Part shown: in pieces, positions 60,868 to 64,000 of the stretch | Numbering within the stretch: the first letter of the stretch is position 1 | Layout: every line of letters starts with the position of its first letter | Source: Centroberyx gerrardi | Lineage: Eukaryota > Chordata > Actinopteri > Beryciformes > Berycidae | Length of the DNA: 64,000 nucleotides | Direction: 5' to 3' | Assembly (NCBI RefSeq): GCF_048128805.1 | Contig: NC_136000.1 | Span: forward strand, 16,548,354-16,612,353 | Position numbers and translations under genes: made by a program | Notes under the pieces: model-generated | The model's database searches: none | What the model saw: the letters and a program-made list of their open reading frames with translations, nothing else | What the model was told of the DNA's origin: nothing

Positions 60868-63577
60868 CTACATGAAAACAAATTTAAGGCAAAAGTTAAT
60901 CACAAGGCATCAACATGATACATTTACTTCATAGAAAATGTGACACATTGATAGATACTGCAAATATACAAGCAAAAAGCTTTGCAGAAGACTAAAAGAA
61001 AGAAACATTAAGTTTTCTCCTCTCACCTAACAGGCCCAGCTCATTCATGAAGGAGTCCAGATCAACAGAGAAATGCTGCTCCTCTTCTGCCTTCACTTCA
61101 GCTTCACTTTCTTCTTCCTTTCTTTCTCCTCCTTCCTCTTTTTCTACTTCCTTCTTTTCCTCTTTTTCCTCTTCTCCCTCTCCCTCTTTATCCCCTTCGC
61201 CATCCCCTTTATTCACTTCTCCATCTTCTTCCTTTTCTCCGCCTTCTCCTCCTCCGCCTTCATCTCCTCCCTCACCTCCTCCCACTCCTCCTCCATCTTC
61301 TTCGACTTCTTCAATTGACCTCCCAAGCTCCGGATCACTGCCGCTGTTCCTTCTGGGTTCGTCCAGATTGATCTCAACCTCCAGCTCCTCCACCACCTCC
61401 TCCACTTGTTTCCCCTCCTCTTCTTGCGGTGGCGCCTCCACTACAATGTCTATGTTTGCGGGAAAGCACGAGCTGGAGCGCTTTGAGGCGTAACCTTTGG
61501 TACGTCCCGCTTGCTCGTCACTCAGCAGAAACTCCATCAGCATCATGTTCTCTTTCTTCAGCTGTTCCCGCAGAGACCGCGGCACGTCTGGGATCATCCA
61601 GGCAACTAGCATGCTAAGGAACATGGCCAGGTTCTGCAGGGTGAAAGACAAAGGAATTAGGAATAGCTAAACACCCTAAAGAATTTTCTTGCTGTGGGTC
61701 ATTGCATTTACATGAGTGTGCTTGGACCTAATTTCTGCTCTGCTTTTTTCATGGTCCCCTACGATGGTCCCCCTATTTTTTGATTTGCGTTAAAGATAAA
61801 TAATACTGACACTGTATTTTTCATTAAAGAGTAAAGAAAGTATTATTTCATTGATGATTTATAAGTGGAACTAGATATCAGGGTGTAGATCAGCGCAGAA
61901 GGGGAATGGCTTTGAAATATGTTATTCCTACGTCCTGGGACAGTTCTGTCTGACAGTATTGAACTTTTCCTACTGTCTCCATTAGCCAGAAATGAGAGGA
62001 AAGGGTCTCTTCCATCCCCTAATCTGTGGTTTTGGGGATCAGTGTCTATCTTCTAGTTCAGATCTGATATTGCTATAATAACTGAACTGAGAGTACTATA
62101 AAAATAAGGCTACATATAAAAGGCAAATATTCTATGATTCTGCTTTTCCTTGTCAGTGGGGCAGATCCAGAATTTTAATTGTTAAGACAGCACAGATTAG
62201 AGTCTTGTCTCTCTGATTTCTAGCTTTAGAAGAGGGTTGTTCATGTTCAGATATATTAATTAGACTGACCTTGACATAACAATATTGTTTGTCTGTCTCA
62301 TACCTGGAAGAAGATGACAAAGGCCAGTCTTGCAGCCAGGACAGACCAGTACTGTTTAGAGAAGGTGTAGGCATCTGATTCCCATGGTGGGTCTCTATAG
62401 TCCTTATACCTGATACACAGAGACAGACAGAGTAAGTCTAGGTGTTAGCAAGGTGACATCTTCTCCACACCTTATAGAAGAAAATTAAAGCCATGTGTTT
62501 GGTAAACTTACTTAACAATCTGGTTATGCTAAGTACGTTTTAGCGTAGTAAACAATTTAATCCTTGCAGATAGTGCCGCATTGCACAATTTTTGAGAAGT
62601 CTAGGCAAGAGTTCTGTATTTAAGCAACGTAAGAGTTAAGCTACAAGGTTTAGAGGAAGGTCAAGGTTGGTCAAAGATAAGAGTGTTACTCTGACCTGCA
62701 GATGGAGACTCCGGTGATGAGCGTGGACGTGGGTGCGGTACCCGGTGGGAAGTTGGTAACATTAAAGTACGACAGCGAGTGCTCTGTGTAGCCATTCATA
62801 GTGCCATTCACACTGTACATGTACTGGTACACCATCCGCGGAATGAACTCCGACGTGAAGGAGATGACAAATGCCTAGGGAGAAAAACAAAGAACTGATA
62901 GTACTGTATTCTGCCACATGATCATGTACCAGGTCACTAGGTCAATATCAACCACATTCACTTGGATAGGCAAAAGCCTCATTCATACAAATAATTTAAT
63001 ACTAATAGCACTATCTACTTTATACAAACTTGAAAATATCTCATATCAATAATCAATTTTTGCAACTTCTCTACATCTCTGCTCTGATATAGCTGTAATG
63101 CTGGACAACTGTACATCTGCTAAAAGAAACAGCTGCTGGAACAAGATGAATCTATGAAGCAAAATCAATTAATCTACGAAGATGTACAACCAAGAGGTCG
63201 AGCCAACACATCTAAAGGTGGATATTTAGAGTCAGAACATTCAAATTAAATTAATGATGGCATATAGCATCTATTTCACTGTGTTTCATATGGCATAAAA
63301 CAACACACTCATGGATCTGAAACACTGAACCCATAGAGATGTCGGTATTGACACCCTTTTGACAGGAAATCATCATCACCTATTGTCCAAATGAGGATGT
63401 TGTGTACATTGGCTCAGTAAGCCTTTGTCCGCCAGAGGTCAAAGGTTATGGGCACAGCAGACACACACACACTTACATTTGTAATGACAGAGAACTTGCT
63501 GATTCCACAGAGAATGTTGTGCCAAATCCCTGGAGACAGCATGTGCATGAAAAGAGACAAAGAGGGAAAGGGCGATA

Positions 63578-63619
<42 letters not shown>

Positions 63620-63967
63620 TGTACGTATGCGTGTGTGTGTGTGTGTAAGAGAAAGAGCGAGAGACACAGACAGACAGATATTGAGATATGGAGACAAAAA
63701 TGGAGGGATGGAGTGGAGTAAAGGGAAAGAAGGTGAGTAAAAGTTCCAGGACAACATATTACACATTCACACAGAGACTGACAGAGTGGATATGCTCCCG
63801 CTTGTGATCTGTACCTATGTCTTTACACCTCACAGCATCAGGCCTCCGGATCTCAGTGACAAATTTCGCAGCATCGAGGCGAATCTCAATGACGTTGTTG
63901 AGCAGAGCGAAGGCTGGTGCCAGAGGGAAGGAGGCCACGAACAGAGACACGAACCCATACTGGATTA
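60182..63967 (-). CDS. ano2: Anoctamin, closest to ANO2 (TMEM16B), 3' part
   Basis: ANO1/ANO2 are calcium-activated chloride channels of the plasma membrane; ANO2 acts in olfactory and photoreceptor cells. Six exons are present on the minus strand: 63815-63967, 63477-63529, 62696-62874, 62304-62409, 61027-61633, 60182-60867 (1784 bp). Phases agree throughout; upstream exons lie beyond the window. The hallmark [20 protein letters not shown] is present, including the Glu and Asp of one calcium-binding membrane helix. [20 protein letters not shown] and [19 protein letters not shown] follow. FSKQYW and [15 protein letters not shown] favour ANO2 over ANO1. After the last membrane segment comes a cytoplasmic tail of about 390 residues: an acidic Glu/Gly block, a Ser/Pro-rich region with a duplicated module, and the end RDTHV, a class I PDZ-ligand pattern. 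The tail is far longer than in mammalian ANO2. Human has no anoctamin on 15q, so the exact orthology is open. Confidence 0.85.
60240..60652 (-). repeat. ano2: In-frame duplicated coding module in the ano2-like tail
   Basis: Two coding segments, 60549-60652 and 60240-60343, are offset by 309 bp (103 codons, in frame). They encode SRAK.RCSTLP.RQRG followed by PSHSTS.T. DNA similarity is still visible, for example CCTCTCTGGCGGG in both. Confidence 0.75.
61027..61633 (-). CDS. ano2: ano2-like exon: last membrane segment and acidic tail
   Basis: 607 bp. Encodes [20 protein letters not shown], the basic juxtamembrane helix [15 protein letters not shown], then from 61438 down to 61079 about 120 residues dominated by Glu, Gly and Lys. 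It ends [14 protein letters not shown]. The acceptor is CTGCAG and the donor GTGAGA. The acidic block is low complexity on the DNA level (purine-rich GAG/GGA codons). Confidence 0.88.
62304..62409 (-). CDS. ano2: ano2-like 106 bp exon
   Basis: Encodes [20 protein letters not shown] then [15 protein letters not shown]. The RYKDYR.PPW motif is strongly conserved in anoctamins. The donor is GTATGA. Confidence 0.92.
62696..62874 (-). CDS. ano2: ano2-like 179 bp exon
   Basis: Encodes [20 protein letters not shown], then [20 protein letters not shown] with sequons NGT and NVT, then GTAPTST..GVSIC. This is the extracellular loop shared with ANO1/ANO2. The donor is GTCAGA. Confidence 0.91.
63477..63529 (-). 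CDS. ano2: ano2-like 53 bp exon
   Basis: Encodes [17 protein letters not shown], matching the loop after KDIG in ANO1/ANO2. The acceptor is CTCCAG. The donor GTAAGTG continues into a GT repeat. Confidence 0.88.
63581..63646 (+). repeat. (GT)n microsatellite
   Basis: GT repeat of about 66 bp with a few A and C interruptions, in the ano2-like intron above the 53 bp exon. Confidence 0.93.
63815..63967 (-). CDS. ano2: ano2-like exon with calcium-binding helix
   Basis: 153 bp from [20 protein letters not shown] to AVRCKDI. The NNVIEIRLD segment supplies acidic residues of the family's calcium site. The acceptor is TTTATAG and the donor GTACAG. This is the most 5' exon visible. Confidence 0.9.
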
Positions 63968-64000
63968 CTATAAATATGAACATAGACAAGCACACGGACA

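Noticed and set aside
61047-61493. Plus-strand Ser/Pro-rich open frame
   Set aside because: Antisense shadow of the Glu/Gly-rich acidic block of the ano2-like exon; composition explains the long open frame.

Overview
This window is nuclear DNA from a vertebrate, almost certainly a teleost fish. It has spliced genes with GT-AG introns, dense CA/GT and GA/CT microsatellites, a tRNA-derived SINE, and remnants of Tc1- and hAT-type DNA transposons. The proteins also look like fish orthologues. I cannot name the species.

All five protein-coding genes lie on the minus strand, so they are read from high to low coordinates. (1) 1-26636 is the 5' part of igf1r: coding exon 1 (signal peptide, 26543-26636), an 8.8 kb intron, exon 2 (L1 domain, 17139-17699), then at least 17.1 kb of intron 2 running off the window. 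(2) 33344-37459 is a complete eight-exon SLC5A7-type choline transporter (545 aa). (3) 46775-50498 is a complete eight-exon cfap161, a ciliary microtubule inner protein (293 aa). A near-perfect RFX X-box lies 118 bp upstream of its start codon. (4) 51279-55869 is a complete ten-exon ceramide synthase, best matched to CERS3 (373 aa). (5) 60182-63967 is the 3' part (six exons) of an anoctamin closest to ANO2. It has an unusually long cytoplasmic tail: an acidic block, an in-frame duplicated module and a terminal PDZ-ligand-like motif.

I rebuilt the exons by hand from splice sites. In every gene the phases of all exons add up with no frameshift or internal stop. The genes are unrelated in function (growth-factor receptor, choline uptake, cilium, sphingolipid synthesis, calcium-gated chloride channel/scramblase family), so the arrangement is neighbourhood and not a pathway. 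IGF1R, CFAP161 and CERS3 are all on human chromosome 15q, which supports conserved synteny. SLC5A7 and ANO2 are elsewhere in human, so the two genes here may be extra or relocated paralogues.

The remaining sequence is intron and intergenic DNA. The recognisable pieces are: a three-copy long-unit tandem repeat with purine GAAA arrays (19753-20616) in igf1r intron 1; two oppositely oriented hAT-like elements with duplicated flanks (28054-29320); a deleted Tc1 derivative (31340-31741); a LINE reverse-transcriptase 3' fragment (36230-36715); two copies of one tRNA-derived SINE (46450-46596 and 56450-56608); and a 987 bp hAT-like element with a near-perfect 8 bp target duplication (54205-55191). 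GT/CA microsatellites sit directly at several splice junctions. I found no tRNA, rRNA or CRISPR, and no plus-strand gene.
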